Shown here: positions 18,554 through 27,332 of the stretch, one piece after another
Layout: each line of letters opens with the position of its first letter
How positions within the stretch are numbered: the stretch's first letter is position 1
Source of the DNA: JAFAXD01 sp963760435
GTDB taxonomy: Bacteria; Pseudomonadota; Alphaproteobacteria; Rhizobiales; Xanthobacteraceae
DNA: 64,000 nt
Direction of reading: 5' to 3'
Assembly (NCBI GenBank): GCA_963760435.1
Contig: CAVXDE010000037.1
Coordinates: 62,001 to 126,000, forward strand
The notes under the pieces: generated by a model
Told to the model about the DNA's origin: nothing
What the model saw: only the letters and a program-made list of their open reading frames with translations
Database searches by the model: none
Program-made: the position numbers and the translations under genes

Positions 18554-19768
18554 ATGGAGGAATGTCCGCAAGCGGCCGAAGCGGCGTATGGTCCGTTGGC
18601 CGGCGTGCGCGTGCTCGATCTGACGACCGTCGTGATGGGGCCGTTCGCCACGCAAATCCTGGGCGATCTTGGCGCAGACATCATCAAGATCGAGCAGCCG
18701 TCAGGCGATTCCATGCGTCAAGTCGGGCCATTCCGGCACCACGGCATGGGCCCGATGTATCTCCAGGCCAATCGCAACAAGCGCAGCGTCGTACTGGATC
18801 TGAAATCCGAACGTGACCGGGACGTGCTGCTCGATCTGGCTCAAGAGACCGACGTGTTCGTTTACAACGTGCGCCCGCAGGCGATGGCGCGCCTGGGGCT
18901 GGGCTACGAGACGCTCGCCGCGCGCAACCCGGGGATCATCTATTGCGGCGCCGTGGGCTACGGCTCGGGCGGCCCGGACGCCGGCAAAGCGGTTTACGAC
19001 GATCTGATGCAGGCCGGTGCCGGCATTGCCGGCTTGTTCGCTTCAGTCGATGGAGCGCCACGCTACGCGCCCGTCAACATCTGCGACCGTGTGGTCGGTC
19101 TCTATCTCGCGCTCGCCATCGTCAGCGCACTGCATCATCGCGCGCGCACCGGCGAGGGGCAGCAGATCGAGGTGCCGATGCTGGAAACAATGGCGCAGTT
19201 CGTTCTCGCCGATCACATGGGCGGCGGCGCCTTCGCTCCACCCATTGGTCCGATGGGATACAAGCGCCTGCTCTCACGCACGCGCGGCCCTTATCCGACG
19301 CTCGACGGCTATCTCGCGATTGTTGTTTATACGAATAAGCACTGGCGCGCGTTTTCTAAGCTTATTGGCAAGCCGGACTTGCTCGATACCGACCCGCGCT
19401 TTTTCAATCAGGAGACGCGGACGCAGCACGCCGAGGAGGTGGGCAGGTTCCTCACCGAACATTTGCCAATGAAGACGACGCAAGAGTGGCTTGAGGCGTT
19501 GCGCCAGGTGGATATCCCTGCGTCGCGCGTCAATTCGATCGATAATCTGTTCCAAGATCCGCATCTCAACGCGGTCGAGTTGTTCAGCGACATGGAGCAT
19601 CCGACCGAGGGAATGCTCAAAGTGGCGCGTTTCCCTGTTTCATTCAGCAAGACGCCCGCGAGCGTGCGCAGGCTCGCGCCTAATCTTGGCCAACACACCG
19701 ATGAGGTGATCGGTGCGGGACGGAACGCAGGCTCGCATGGCGGACCGATCCGCAGCAGCAAGGACTGA
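18554..19768 (+). CDS. CaiB/BaiF family (class III) CoA transferase
   Basis: A 404-residue enzyme starting near ATG 18554. The family N-terminus GVRVLDLTTVVMGPFATQILGDLGADIIKIEQP is followed by NRNKRSVVLDLK and by YDDLMQAGAGIAGL, where the Asp after Tyr is the usual catalytic carboxylate. It should move CoA between acyl-CoA and a free acid without ATP, thereby activating the growth substrate. It is the first gene of a tight operon (next start 4 nt after its stop) with an acyl-CoA dehydrogenase and an enoyl-CoA hydratase, so it likely performs the entry step. The specific acid cannot be told from the sequence. Confidence 0.93.
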   Translation: MEECPQAAEAAYGPLAGVRVLDLTTVVMGPFATQILGDLGADIIKIEQPSGDSMRQVGPFRHHGMGPMYLQANRNKRSVVLDLKSERDRDVLLDLAQETDVFVYNVRPQAMARLGLGYETLAARNPGIIYCGAVGYGSGGPDAGKAVYDDLMQAGAGIAGLFASVDGAPRYAPVNICDRVVGLYLALAIVSALHHRARTGEGQQIEVPMLETMAQFVLADHMGGGAFAPPIGPMGYKRLLSRTRGPYPTLDGYLAIVVYTNKHWRAFSKLIGKPDLLDTDPRFFNQETRTQHAEEVGRFLTEHLPMKTTQEWLEALRQVDIPASRVNSIDNLFQDPHLNAVELFSDMEHPTEGMLKVARFPVSFSKTPASVRRLAPNLGQHTDEVIGAGRNAGSHGGPIRSSKD

Positions 19769-19771
19769 GAG

Positions 19772-20944
19772 ATGTTTGAGACGCTTGCCGATACGCCGGA
19801 ACGCGCTGAAATTCGCGATGCGGTCCGCGCCATTTGCAACAAGTTTGATGATACGTATTGGGCTGAGAAGGATCGCACTCATTCGTTCCCGTTCGAGTTC
19901 GCCAAAGCTATCGCCGATGGCGGCTGGCTCGGCATTGCCATGCCGACGGAATATGGCGGGGCCGGGCTTGGGGTGACCGAGGCCTGCATCATGATGCAGG
20001 AAGTCGGTCGCTCAGCAGGCGCCTTCGCGGCGTGCTCGACGGTGCACATCAATATTTTCGGCCTGCATTCGATCGTCAAGCACGGCACCGACGAGCAGAA
20101 AAAGAAGTGGTTGCCGTCGATCATCGATGGATCATCGCGCGCCTGTTTTGGCGTGACGGAGCCTGACGCCGGTCTCGATACCAGCAAGATCAAGACGCGT
20201 GCGGTGCTGCAGGGCGACAAGTATATTGTGCACGGTCAGAAGATCTGGACCAGCACGGCGCAACAAGCCGACAAGATCGTGCTGCTCGCGCGCACCACGC
20301 CGATCGAAGAATGCGCGAAGCCGACTGACGGTCTCTCCCTCTTCTACACGGACATGGATCGCGCGAAGGTCGAAGTGCGCGAAATTCCCAAAATGGGACG
20401 CCATGCGGTGAATTCGAACCAGACATTCTTCGACGGACTGGTTGTTCCCGTCGAGCATCGTATCGGCGAAGAGGGCAAGGGCTTTCGCTATATTCTCGAC
20501 AGCCTCAATCCGGAGCGCATCCTCAACGCCGCCGAAGTTGTTGGAATGGGCCGGCGCGCTTTGGAAAAGGCAGTCAAATACGCCAATGAACGCGTCGTGT
20601 TCGGGCGCCCTATTGGCAAGAACCAGTCGATCCAGCATCCGCTCGCCGAATGCTGGTCGGAGCTTTACGCGGCCGAATTGATGGCGCTGCACGCGGCGGA
20701 GCTTTATGACACGGGTAAACCATGTGGCGCGCAGGCCAATGCTGCGAAATATCTCGCAGCCGACGCCGGGTTCCGCGCCTGCGATCGCGCCATCCGCACG
20801 CACGGCGGCATGGGTTACGCCGCCGAATATCATGTGGAGCGCTACTTCCGCGAAATGGTTGCGGTGCAGCTCGCGCCGGTCTCGCGTGAAATGATCCTGT
20901 GCTTCATCGCGGAGCGCGAGCTCGGCTTGCCGAAATCATATTGA
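19772..20944 (+). CDS. Acyl-CoA dehydrogenase
   Basis: A 390-residue flavoenzyme. The middle domain has CFGVTEPDAGLDTSKIKTRA, the FAD-binding family signature, and the C-terminal helical domain has RTHGGMGYAAEYHVERYFRE, which surrounds the second signature. It would introduce a double bond into an acyl-CoA, passing electrons to ETF. It starts 4 nt after the CoA transferase and is followed 12 nt later by an enoyl-CoA hydratase, which fits successive activation, oxidation and hydration steps. The usual catalytic Glu cannot be assigned with certainty without alignment. Confidence 0.94.
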   Translation: MFETLADTPERAEIRDAVRAICNKFDDTYWAEKDRTHSFPFEFAKAIADGGWLGIAMPTEYGGAGLGVTEACIMMQEVGRSAGAFAACSTVHINIFGLHSIVKHGTDEQKKKWLPSIIDGSSRACFGVTEPDAGLDTSKIKTRAVLQGDKYIVHGQKIWTSTAQQADKIVLLARTTPIEECAKPTDGLSLFYTDMDRAKVEVREIPKMGRHAVNSNQTFFDGLVVPVEHRIGEEGKGFRYILDSLNPERILNAAEVVGMGRRALEKAVKYANERVVFGRPIGKNQSIQHPLAECWSELYAAELMALHAAELYDTGKPCGAQANAAKYLAADAGFRACDRAIRTHGGMGYAAEYHVERYFREMVAVQLAPVSREMILCFIAERELGLPKSY

Positions 20945-20955
20945 TCGGGCGGCGG

Positions 20956-21753
20956 ATGAGCGAAGCAGAACAAGACGTTCTGACCGAACGGCGCGGCAAG
21001 GCGCTCTGGATTACGATCAATCGCGAGGCACGGCGCAATGCTATTAATCCTGGCGTGATCGCCGGCATTCACGACGCGGTGCTCCGCGCCGCGGCGGACC
21101 CGAGCGTGCGCGTCATGGTGCTGACCGGTGCGGGCAACAAGGCCTTCTGCGCCGGGGCTGATCTGACGCGCGGCACCAAAACCTTCACGCTTGGCCTGGA
21201 CGAGCCGATGACCGACTTCGGCAAGCTCGCGCGGTTTGTGCGCGACTGTGCCATTCCGATGATCGCGCGCGTCAATGGCGATTGTGTCGCCGGCGGAATG
21301 GGCCTGATGTCGCTGTGCGACCTTGCCGTGGTTGCCGATCACGCAAGGTTCGGATTGCCGGAGGCGCGCGTCGGCGTGTTCCCCATGCAGGTGCTGGTCT
21401 ATCTACGCCGTATGCTGCACGCGCGTCATATCAACGAGCTGTGCCTGACGGGTGAGCTGATCGACGCGACCAGAGCAAAGGAGATCGGGATCGCGAATTA
21501 CGTGGTGCCCGCCGCGAGCCTCGATGAGAAGGTGACGCAACTCGTCACCAAGTTGTGCGAGATGTCGCCGATCGCGCTCAAGCGCGGCAAGTACGCGATG
21601 GCCGCCATGGAATCCATGGGCTTTGCCGAGGCGCTGGCCTTCGCCGAGACATCGATCGCGGTCGCCTCGCGCACCAACGATGCGGAGGAGGGGCTCGCTG
21701 CCTTCAACGAGCGCCGCAAGCCGCGCTGGATCGCGGACGATCCCAATGACTGA
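20956..21753 (+). CDS. Enoyl-CoA hydratase/isomerase family protein
   Basis: A 265-residue crotonase-fold enzyme from ATG 20956, with a purine-rich GGGCGGCGG immediately upstream; earlier in-frame starts overlap the dehydrogenase. The N-terminal CoA-binding segment is NREARRNAINPGV, the oxyanion hole includes AFCAGADLTRG, and NGDCVAGGMGLMSLCDLAV with GLPEARVGVFP is the second signature. It would hydrate or isomerise the enoyl-CoA made by the preceding dehydrogenase. The gene overlaps the next one by 8 bp, indicating translational coupling. Confidence 0.92.
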   Translation: MSEAEQDVLTERRGKALWITINREARRNAINPGVIAGIHDAVLRAAADPSVRVMVLTGAGNKAFCAGADLTRGTKTFTLGLDEPMTDFGKLARFVRDCAIPMIARVNGDCVAGGMGLMSLCDLAVVADHARFGLPEARVGVFPMQVLVYLRRMLHARHINELCLTGELIDATRAKEIGIANYVVPAASLDEKVTQLVTKLCEMSPIALKRGKYAMAAMESMGFAEALAFAETSIAVASRTNDAEEGLAAFNERRKPRWIADDPND

Positions 21754-23542
21754 CAAGATCGTCAGGATCGGCGGCGCGTCGGGCGCGTGGGGCGACAGCC
21801 CCATGGCGATCCCGCAGCTGCTCGGCGCCGACGTTCAATATCTGATGATGGACTACCTCGCCGAAGTGACCATGTCGCTGTTGGCACGCGCCAAGCTGAA
21901 AGATCCTGCGGCTGGCTATCCGCCCGATTTTATCAGCTACCTGAAGCGGCCGCTGCCCCAGATCGCGCGTCGGGGGATCAAGATCATCAGCAATGCGGGC
22001 GGCGTCAATCCAAAGGCCTGCAAGCGAGCCCTCGAGGCACTCTGTGCCGAGCTTGGACTTTCGCTGCGCATCGCCGTCGTCGAGGGCGACGATTTGATGC
22101 CACGGCTTGATGAACTGCGCGACCACGTGCGGGAGGCCGTTTCGGGCGAACCTTTGCCCGCGCGCCTGCTGACCGCCAACGCCTATCTCGGAGCACTTCC
22201 GATCGCCGCAGCGCTTGCGGCCGGTGCAGACATTGTGGTGACCGGTCGTTGCGCCGATAGCGCGCTGGCGCTCGGAATTCTCATGCACGAGTTTGGCTGG
22301 AAGGCAGATGATTACGACCGGCTCGCCGCCGGTAGCCTGGTCGGACACCTCCTCGAGTGCGGGCCGCAGTCGACTGGCGGCACGTTCACCGACTGGGAGG
22401 AGGTGCCGGACTGGCACAACATCGGCTATCCGATTGCCGAGTGCGCAGCCGATGGCACATTCGTTCTCACCAAGCCGGAGGGCACCGGCGGACTGGTTGC
22501 GCCGGGATCGGCGGCCGAGCAGGTGCTGTACGAAGTGGGTGATCCGGCGGCGTACATCCTGCCGGATGTCGTCGCCGATTTTTCGCACGTGACGGTGAAA
22601 CAGGTCGGCCCAGACCGTGTCAAACTGGCTGGTGCCAAAGGTCGCCCGCCAACCACGCAGTACAAGGTGTCAGCAACTTTTCAGGACGGGTATCGCGCCG
22701 TCGCGTCGATCTCCATCGTGGGGCGGGATGCGGCACGCAAGGCGGAGCGAACCGCACAGGCGCTACTCGAGCGGGCACGCATGCAATTTCGCCAGCAAAA
22801 CCGTGCGGATTTTTCGGCGACCCACGTAGAGGCGCTTGGCGCCGAAGCGTCCTACGGCAGTGAATCGCGAACACGCGCCACGCGCGAGGTGTTGTTGCGG
22901 CTCGTCGTTGAGCATCAGGACCGTGAGGCTTTGGAGATCTTTGCCCGCGAGCTCGGAGCGGTGGGGATAAGCTTCGCACCCGGAACGACAGGTATCTACA
23001 GCGGACGTCCAAAGCCTACTCCGGTCGTTAGGCTCTTTACGTTTTTCGTTGAGAAGTCTTCGCTTCCGCCGCCGACGGTTCAGGTCGGAGAAACTGCACC
23101 CTTCGATGTTGTTGTTCCAGTCGGCGGTGGGTATGTAGAAGCGCAAACGGCGGAAGCCGCTGGGACTCTTGCGTCGACTGATGCCACAGTCGAGGTCGAT
23201 CTGCTCGCGCTGGCGTATGCGCGCTCGGGCGACAAAGGTGATTCCTCCAACATCGCCATCATCGCGCGCAAACCCGAGTATGTTCCGATCCTGCGCCGCG
23301 AGCTGACGCCGGAGCGGGTTGCCCGGCATTTTGCGCAAAGCGTTCACGGGCGTGTTGTGCGCTTTGAGGCACCGGGCCTCGATGGATTCAATTTTCTCCT
23401 CTCCAATGCGCTTGGCGGCGGCGGCATGGCGTCGCGCCGGATCGATCCGCAAGGAAAGGCCTACGGCCAACGCGCGCTTGAGATGCGTATTGCCGTGCCG
23501 AAGGCGATAGCGGAAGCGCTGTCGCAAGCACCGCTCAAATGA
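21746..23542 (+). CDS. AtuA-like (DUF1446) acyclic terpene/organic acid utilization protein
   Basis: A 598-residue protein from ATG 21746, overlapping the hydratase stop by 8 bp. Residues 1-450 match the AtuA/DUF1446 core (KIVRIGGASGAWGDSP, IISNAGGVNPKACKRALE, TGRCADSALALGILMHEF, ECGPQSTGGTFTDW). Residues 480-598 are the small AtuA-like C-terminal domain (LLALAYARSGDKGDSSNIAI, GLDGFNFLLSNALGGGG), so both parts often found separately are fused here. In Pseudomonas AtuA belongs to citronellol/geraniol breakdown, but its chemistry is unclear and related genes occur in other acid pathways. Here its operon points to a CoA-linked catabolic step rather than proving terpene use. Confidence 0.88.
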   Translation: MTDKIVRIGGASGAWGDSPMAIPQLLGADVQYLMMDYLAEVTMSLLARAKLKDPAAGYPPDFISYLKRPLPQIARRGIKIISNAGGVNPKACKRALEALCAELGLSLRIAVVEGDDLMPRLDELRDHVREAVSGEPLPARLLTANAYLGALPIAAALAAGADIVVTGRCADSALALGILMHEFGWKADDYDRLAAGSLVGHLLECGPQSTGGTFTDWEEVPDWHNIGYPIAECAADGTFVLTKPEGTGGLVAPGSAAEQVLYEVGDPAAYILPDVVADFSHVTVKQVGPDRVKLAGAKGRPPTTQYKVSATFQDGYRAVASISIVGRDAARKAERTAQALLERARMQFRQQNRADFSATHVEALGAEASYGSESRTRATREVLLRLVVEHQDREALEIFARELGAVGISFAPGTTGIYSGRPKPTPVVRLFTFFVEKSSLPPPTVQVGETAPFDVVVPVGGGYVEAQTAEAAGTLASTDATVEVDLLALAYARSGDKGDSSNIAIIARKPEYVPILRRELTPERVARHFAQSVHGRVVRFEAPGLDGFNFLLSNALGGGGMASRRIDPQGKAYGQRALEMRIAVPKAIAEALSQAPLK

Positions 23543-23579
23543 CAATAACCGCATAGGGAAAACGCCAGCGGAGGAGGAC

Positions 23580-24551
23580 GTGCTGAAAAGACTTTTTCGT
23601 TTCACAACAATTGTGGTGTTTGCAGTCAGCTCTGTCGGCCTGGCTTTCGCGCAGTCCTATCCGACGCGTCCCGTCACCCTCATCGTGCCGTTTCCGCCCG
23701 GTGCCGTGACTGATTCCACGGCGCGTGTTCTCCAGGCGGCGGTCGAAGGTCCGCTGGGGCAGCCGATCGTGATCGAGAACCGGCCCGGCGCGGGCGGCGT
23801 GCTCGGCACCAACCTCGTGGCCCACGCACAACCGGATGGCTACACGCTGCTGCTCACCGTCAACTCGCCGGTGGTGCAGAGCCCGTTCATTCAGGCCAAC
23901 TATCCGATCGACCCCACGACTGCGCTGAGCGGTGTTGCGCGCGTGGCTGATACATATTTGGCGCTGGCGGTGCAGAAAAAGTCTCCAATCAATTCCGTGG
24001 CCGATGTCATCCGCCTCGCGAAGGAAAGACCCGGGGAAATGACGTTCGGCAGTGCGGGGGTCGGCTCGGCGCACCAGATCGCCGGCGAGCTTCTCAACAA
24101 GAATGCCGGCATCCGGATCACGCACGTGCCGTTTCAGGGTGGCGGGCCGGCAATTCAAAATCTCGTTGGCGGGCACATCGATATGAGCTACGGCACGCTT
24201 CCCGCCGTGCTGCCGTTTGTCGAAAGCGGAGAATTGAAGCTCATCGCCATGGCGGAGCCCAAGCGTATCGCCGAATTGCCGGACGTGCCGGCGATGAATG
24301 AAACGGTTCCCGGCGTGGAGACAACGACCTGGGTCGGGATATTTGCCCCCGCCGGAACCCCAAAGCCGATCCGCGAACGGTGGTACGAGCTGATCGCGAA
24401 TGCGCTCAAGACGCCGGACGTGATGGCAAAAATGAAAGCATTGGGGGTCAATCCGACGCTCGAAGGACCGGATCAATTCGACGCGACAATCGCCAAGGAC
24501 CTCGTGTTCTGGAAAGCGGCGATCGAGAAGACCGGGATCGAGAAGCGCTGA
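23580..24551 (+). CDS. Bug-family (TctC-like) extracytoplasmic solute-binding protein
   Basis: A 323-residue periplasmic protein starting with GTG 23580 after the strong SD GGAGGAGGA. It has a signal peptide (MLKRLFRFTTIVVFAVSSVGLAFA) and the Bug signatures YPTRPVTLIVPFPPGAVTD, ENRPGAGGVLGTN and AQPDGYTLLL. Bug proteins bind small carboxylates and usually work with TctAB transporters, often encoded elsewhere, as here. Its place inside the operon suggests it captures the acid degraded by the neighbouring enzymes. A second Bug protein lies at 47522-48499. Confidence 0.93.
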   Translation: MLKRLFRFTTIVVFAVSSVGLAFAQSYPTRPVTLIVPFPPGAVTDSTARVLQAAVEGPLGQPIVIENRPGAGGVLGTNLVAHAQPDGYTLLLTVNSPVVQSPFIQANYPIDPTTALSGVARVADTYLALAVQKKSPINSVADVIRLAKERPGEMTFGSAGVGSAHQIAGELLNKNAGIRITHVPFQGGGPAIQNLVGGHIDMSYGTLPAVLPFVESGELKLIAMAEPKRIAELPDVPAMNETVPGVETTTWVGIFAPAGTPKPIRERWYELIANALKTPDVMAKMKALGVNPTLEGPDQFDATIAKDLVFWKAAIEKTGIEKR

Positions 24552-24568
24552 AAAGCTGAGCGGTACAC

Positions 24569-25555
24569 GTGAAGATCTGCATTTACGGCGCCGGAGCCGG
24601 CGGAGGCCATGTTGCCGTCAAGCTCGCGGCTGCGGGCCATGACGTGTCGGTCGTCGCCCGTGGCGCGCATCTGGTCGCGATCCAAGAACACGGATTGCAA
24701 CTGCGTGGCGGCGCGCGCTCGCTTGAAGCAAAGGTGGTGGCGACCCATGACCCCAGCGAGCTCGGTCCGCAAGATCTTGTCGTGGTCGCCGTCAAAGCGA
24801 CCGCGCTAAGTGACGTCGCCAGCAATGTCGGTTGTTTGCTCACGCCGGCAACGCCAGTCATTTTTCCCCAGAACGGGATGCCATGGTGGTATCGCCACGG
24901 GCTGTCGCACCAATATCCGGCGCCACCCGACATCCCGATCTTTTCGCTGTCCGAACGCTTCCTGAAATCGATGCGCCTGGAGCAGGTCGTTGGCGGCGTG
25001 ATCTATTCGGCCAACGAGATCAATGCGCCGGGCGTGATCAAAAACAATTCACCCGATCACAATTGTTTGGAGATCGGTTCGATTTCCGGGCCGGACTCAA
25101 ACAACATTGCACGCATTCGTGCCGTCTTGAGTGACGCCGGCATCGAGTCGCCGGTCATCCACGACATTCGCGAGGCCGTTTGGATGAAACTGCTCGCCAA
25201 TATGAGCGCCTCGACCATCGCTCTGGTCACGCGCAATCAGTCGAGCATATCGAGGAAAGATCCGGCGTTGCGCGAGATCTTCATCCGTCTGGTCGACGAA
25301 GGGCTGGCAATCGCGGCCGCGCACGGTTTTACGCTCGATTTTGACGCCGAGGTGATGCTGTCGCGGCTCATGGACCACAAACCTTCGCTGCTGCAGGACT
25401 ACGAGCGGTCGCGGCCGATGGAAGTCGCCGAGATCATTCTCGCTCCGGCGGCTTTTGCCCGCGCGCGCAACGTGCGATGTCCCACGCTGGACGTGTTTGC
25501 CGCGATTGCGGCGCGTATGGTCACTGATCGTGGCGCTGACTCCGCCGGCACGTGA
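24569..25555 (+). CDS. Ketopantoate reductase family (PanE/ApbA-like) oxidoreductase
   Basis: A 328-residue enzyme from GTG 24569. The N-terminal Rossmann motif is MKICIYGAGAGGGHVAVKLAAAGHDVSVVARG, and the C-terminal helical domain includes WMKLLANMSASTIALVTR, matching the PanE fold (Lys and Asn at the active site). Members reduce 2-keto acids with NADPH; in a catabolic operon it probably acts on an alpha-keto or beta-hydroxy acid intermediate, not necessarily pantoate. It is the last gene of the operon, 17 nt after the Bug protein. The substrate is inferred only from context. Confidence 0.9.
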   Translation: MKICIYGAGAGGGHVAVKLAAAGHDVSVVARGAHLVAIQEHGLQLRGGARSLEAKVVATHDPSELGPQDLVVVAVKATALSDVASNVGCLLTPATPVIFPQNGMPWWYRHGLSHQYPAPPDIPIFSLSERFLKSMRLEQVVGGVIYSANEINAPGVIKNNSPDHNCLEIGSISGPDSNNIARIRAVLSDAGIESPVIHDIREAVWMKLLANMSASTIALVTRNQSSISRKDPALREIFIRLVDEGLAIAAAHGFTLDFDAEVMLSRLMDHKPSLLQDYERSRPMEVAEIILAPAAFARARNVRCPTLDVFAAIAARMVTDRGADSAGT

Positions 25556-25667
25556 GCGGCGAAAGAACAAGGCAGGTGGCGGGTCGTCGCCATTCGGCCG
25601 CCGAAAGATACATTTACTGATTCCAAGACACTGGACGATAGAGGTCCGAGCACCCTCAGCCCAGGCC

Positions 25668-27176
25668 TTACCACGACTGTTTTTTTCGCATCATTTCCTT
25701 CTGAATAATGTCGCCGTCCCGGTCCAGTTCCACGATCACCGTACGGGGATTGCGAAGCAGTTTGTCGACGTCTGCGGCGTGCTTGACGGGAACCTGGTTG
25801 ATTGAGAGCAGGATATCGCCGCGTTGGAAGTCGTAAGTGTTGGCAGGTGTGCTCGTCTCGACGTCAACCACTGCTACCCCTTCCGCATTGGTGTCGAGAC
25901 CCAGTTCTTCGGCGAGCGCCGGAGTCAAAGTTGCCATCGTCGCCCCCCTCAACGGCGAGGCGCTCTTTATGAGAATGATCTCACGGGTCGCGACGTCGGG
26001 CGCCGGTTTGAGCTCGACTTGTAGGGTCGCCTGCTGGCGATCACGCACCAAGCCGACGCGTGTTGAGCCCGTCGTTCCCTTTGTGGTGAATCGGTAATCG
26101 AACACGTTGGGGTCCCGGATCGGTTCGCCGTCCAGGGAAACAATAACGTCGCCCGGGAGCAGACCCGCAGTCGCAGCCGGGCTGTCATTGATGACGCGCT
26201 CGATCATGGCGCCAGCCGGTAGCTTGAGCCCCAAACGGGAAGCTGTTCGCATATCAATTGGGTTCAACTTTGCACCCAGCCAGGGCCGGCGGACAACTTT
26301 CTCGCCGTTCCGAGCGAAGTTCAAAACAAACGACACCATATTCGCTGGTACGGCAAACCCGATGCCTTGCCACCCCTTGCTCTGGGACGCGATCGCAATC
26401 GTGATCCCGATCAGTCGTCCCGACGTGTCAACGAGCGCCCCGCCCGAGCTGCCGGGGTTCATTGGGGTGTCAGTCTGGATGTAGTATTCGTACGTGTTCA
26501 GTTGAATCTGCGTACGACCTACGGCTGACACGATGCCATGCGTAATGGTTTGTCCGACTTCCAGGGGATTGCCGATCGCGATGGCGAAATCGCCGGCTCG
26601 AACGTCATCCGAATTTGCGAGCTGGACAACTGGCAGATCGTGAAGGCCCTTCAAGCGAACCACCGCGAGGTCTGTCCGGTGGTCCACCAGCACAATTTCG
26701 GCCTCAAATTCCTGACCGTCGTTGAGCGCGACTTTGATCGGACCTCGTCCCTCCAAGCCATGGCCTGAAGTCACGATCAAACCAGATGCATCGAGGATCA
26801 CGCCTGATCCCGAGGACCCGATTTCCTCATCGTTAACGCCTGATCCCCCGAACTGTGCAAGGTTGGAATTTTGCGCGCGCATGCGTTTGATGGTGACGAT
26901 TGCGGGAGCAGCACGCTCGACAACGGCGGCGTAGGACGTGATGGACGGAGTACTTCGTTCTGTGTCGGCCGCGACGCCTCCGCCGAAGCCCAAGAGAACG
27001 CAGGCTAATGTGATCACGAATCTGAAACTGTTCGAGTGTTTGCGCGCGCAACCGGCGCGCAGTGGCAACGCCTGATTCTCGATGCACTGCGAACTCGTTT
27101 TGTCCCCGGACATTGGCACTTGAGAACTCCGCCGATGATAGGCAAGCAAAATGAAGCAAGCGCGGAACCAAGGCAT
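25668..27176 (-). CDS. HtrA/Deg-family serine protease with PDZ domains
   Basis: A 502-residue protein. ATG 27176 is kept because GAGG sits about 6 nt upstream; an alternative ATG at 27113 has no good SD. A membrane anchor lies at about residues 50-70 (SFRFVITLACVLLGFGGGV), after a basic N-terminal tail. The protease domain has VTSGHGLEG (His), DHRTDLAVVRL (Asp) and NPGSSGGALVD (Ser). Two PDZ-like regions follow, at about 300-385 (LLPGDVIVSLDGEPI) and 405-495 (FQRGDILLSINQVPV). It should act in periplasmic protein quality control. It converges with the catabolic operon and is divergent from the CoxL-type gene. Confidence 0.92.
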   Translation of the reverse strand: MPWFRACFILLAYHRRSSQVPMSGDKTSSQCIENQALPLRAGCARKHSNSFRFVITLACVLLGFGGGVAADTERSTPSITSYAAVVERAAPAIVTIKRMRAQNSNLAQFGGSGVNDEEIGSSGSGVILDASGLIVTSGHGLEGRGPIKVALNDGQEFEAEIVLVDHRTDLAVVRLKGLHDLPVVQLANSDDVRAGDFAIAIGNPLEVGQTITHGIVSAVGRTQIQLNTYEYYIQTDTPMNPGSSGGALVDTSGRLIGITIAIASQSKGWQGIGFAVPANMVSFVLNFARNGEKVVRRPWLGAKLNPIDMRTASRLGLKLPAGAMIERVINDSPAATAGLLPGDVIVSLDGEPIRDPNVFDYRFTTKGTTGSTRVGLVRDRQQATLQVELKPAPDVATREIILIKSASPLRGATMATLTPALAEELGLDTNAEGVAVVDVETSTPANTYDFQRGDILLSINQVPVKHAADVDKLLRNPRTVIVELDRDGDIIQKEMMRKKQSW

Positions 27177-27332
27177 TGACCTCGCTCAACGTTCTGCTTC
27201 ATGACAGGGGACCGCTTGACGCAACTCGACGTTGCCGGCGATTTTTGCCCTTCCGCTCGTGTTTGGCCTAGGGCGGGCTGGCTACAGGCTCACGCGGTTT
27301 TAGAAACAGGAAGTTGGGAGCGACGCGTCAAA

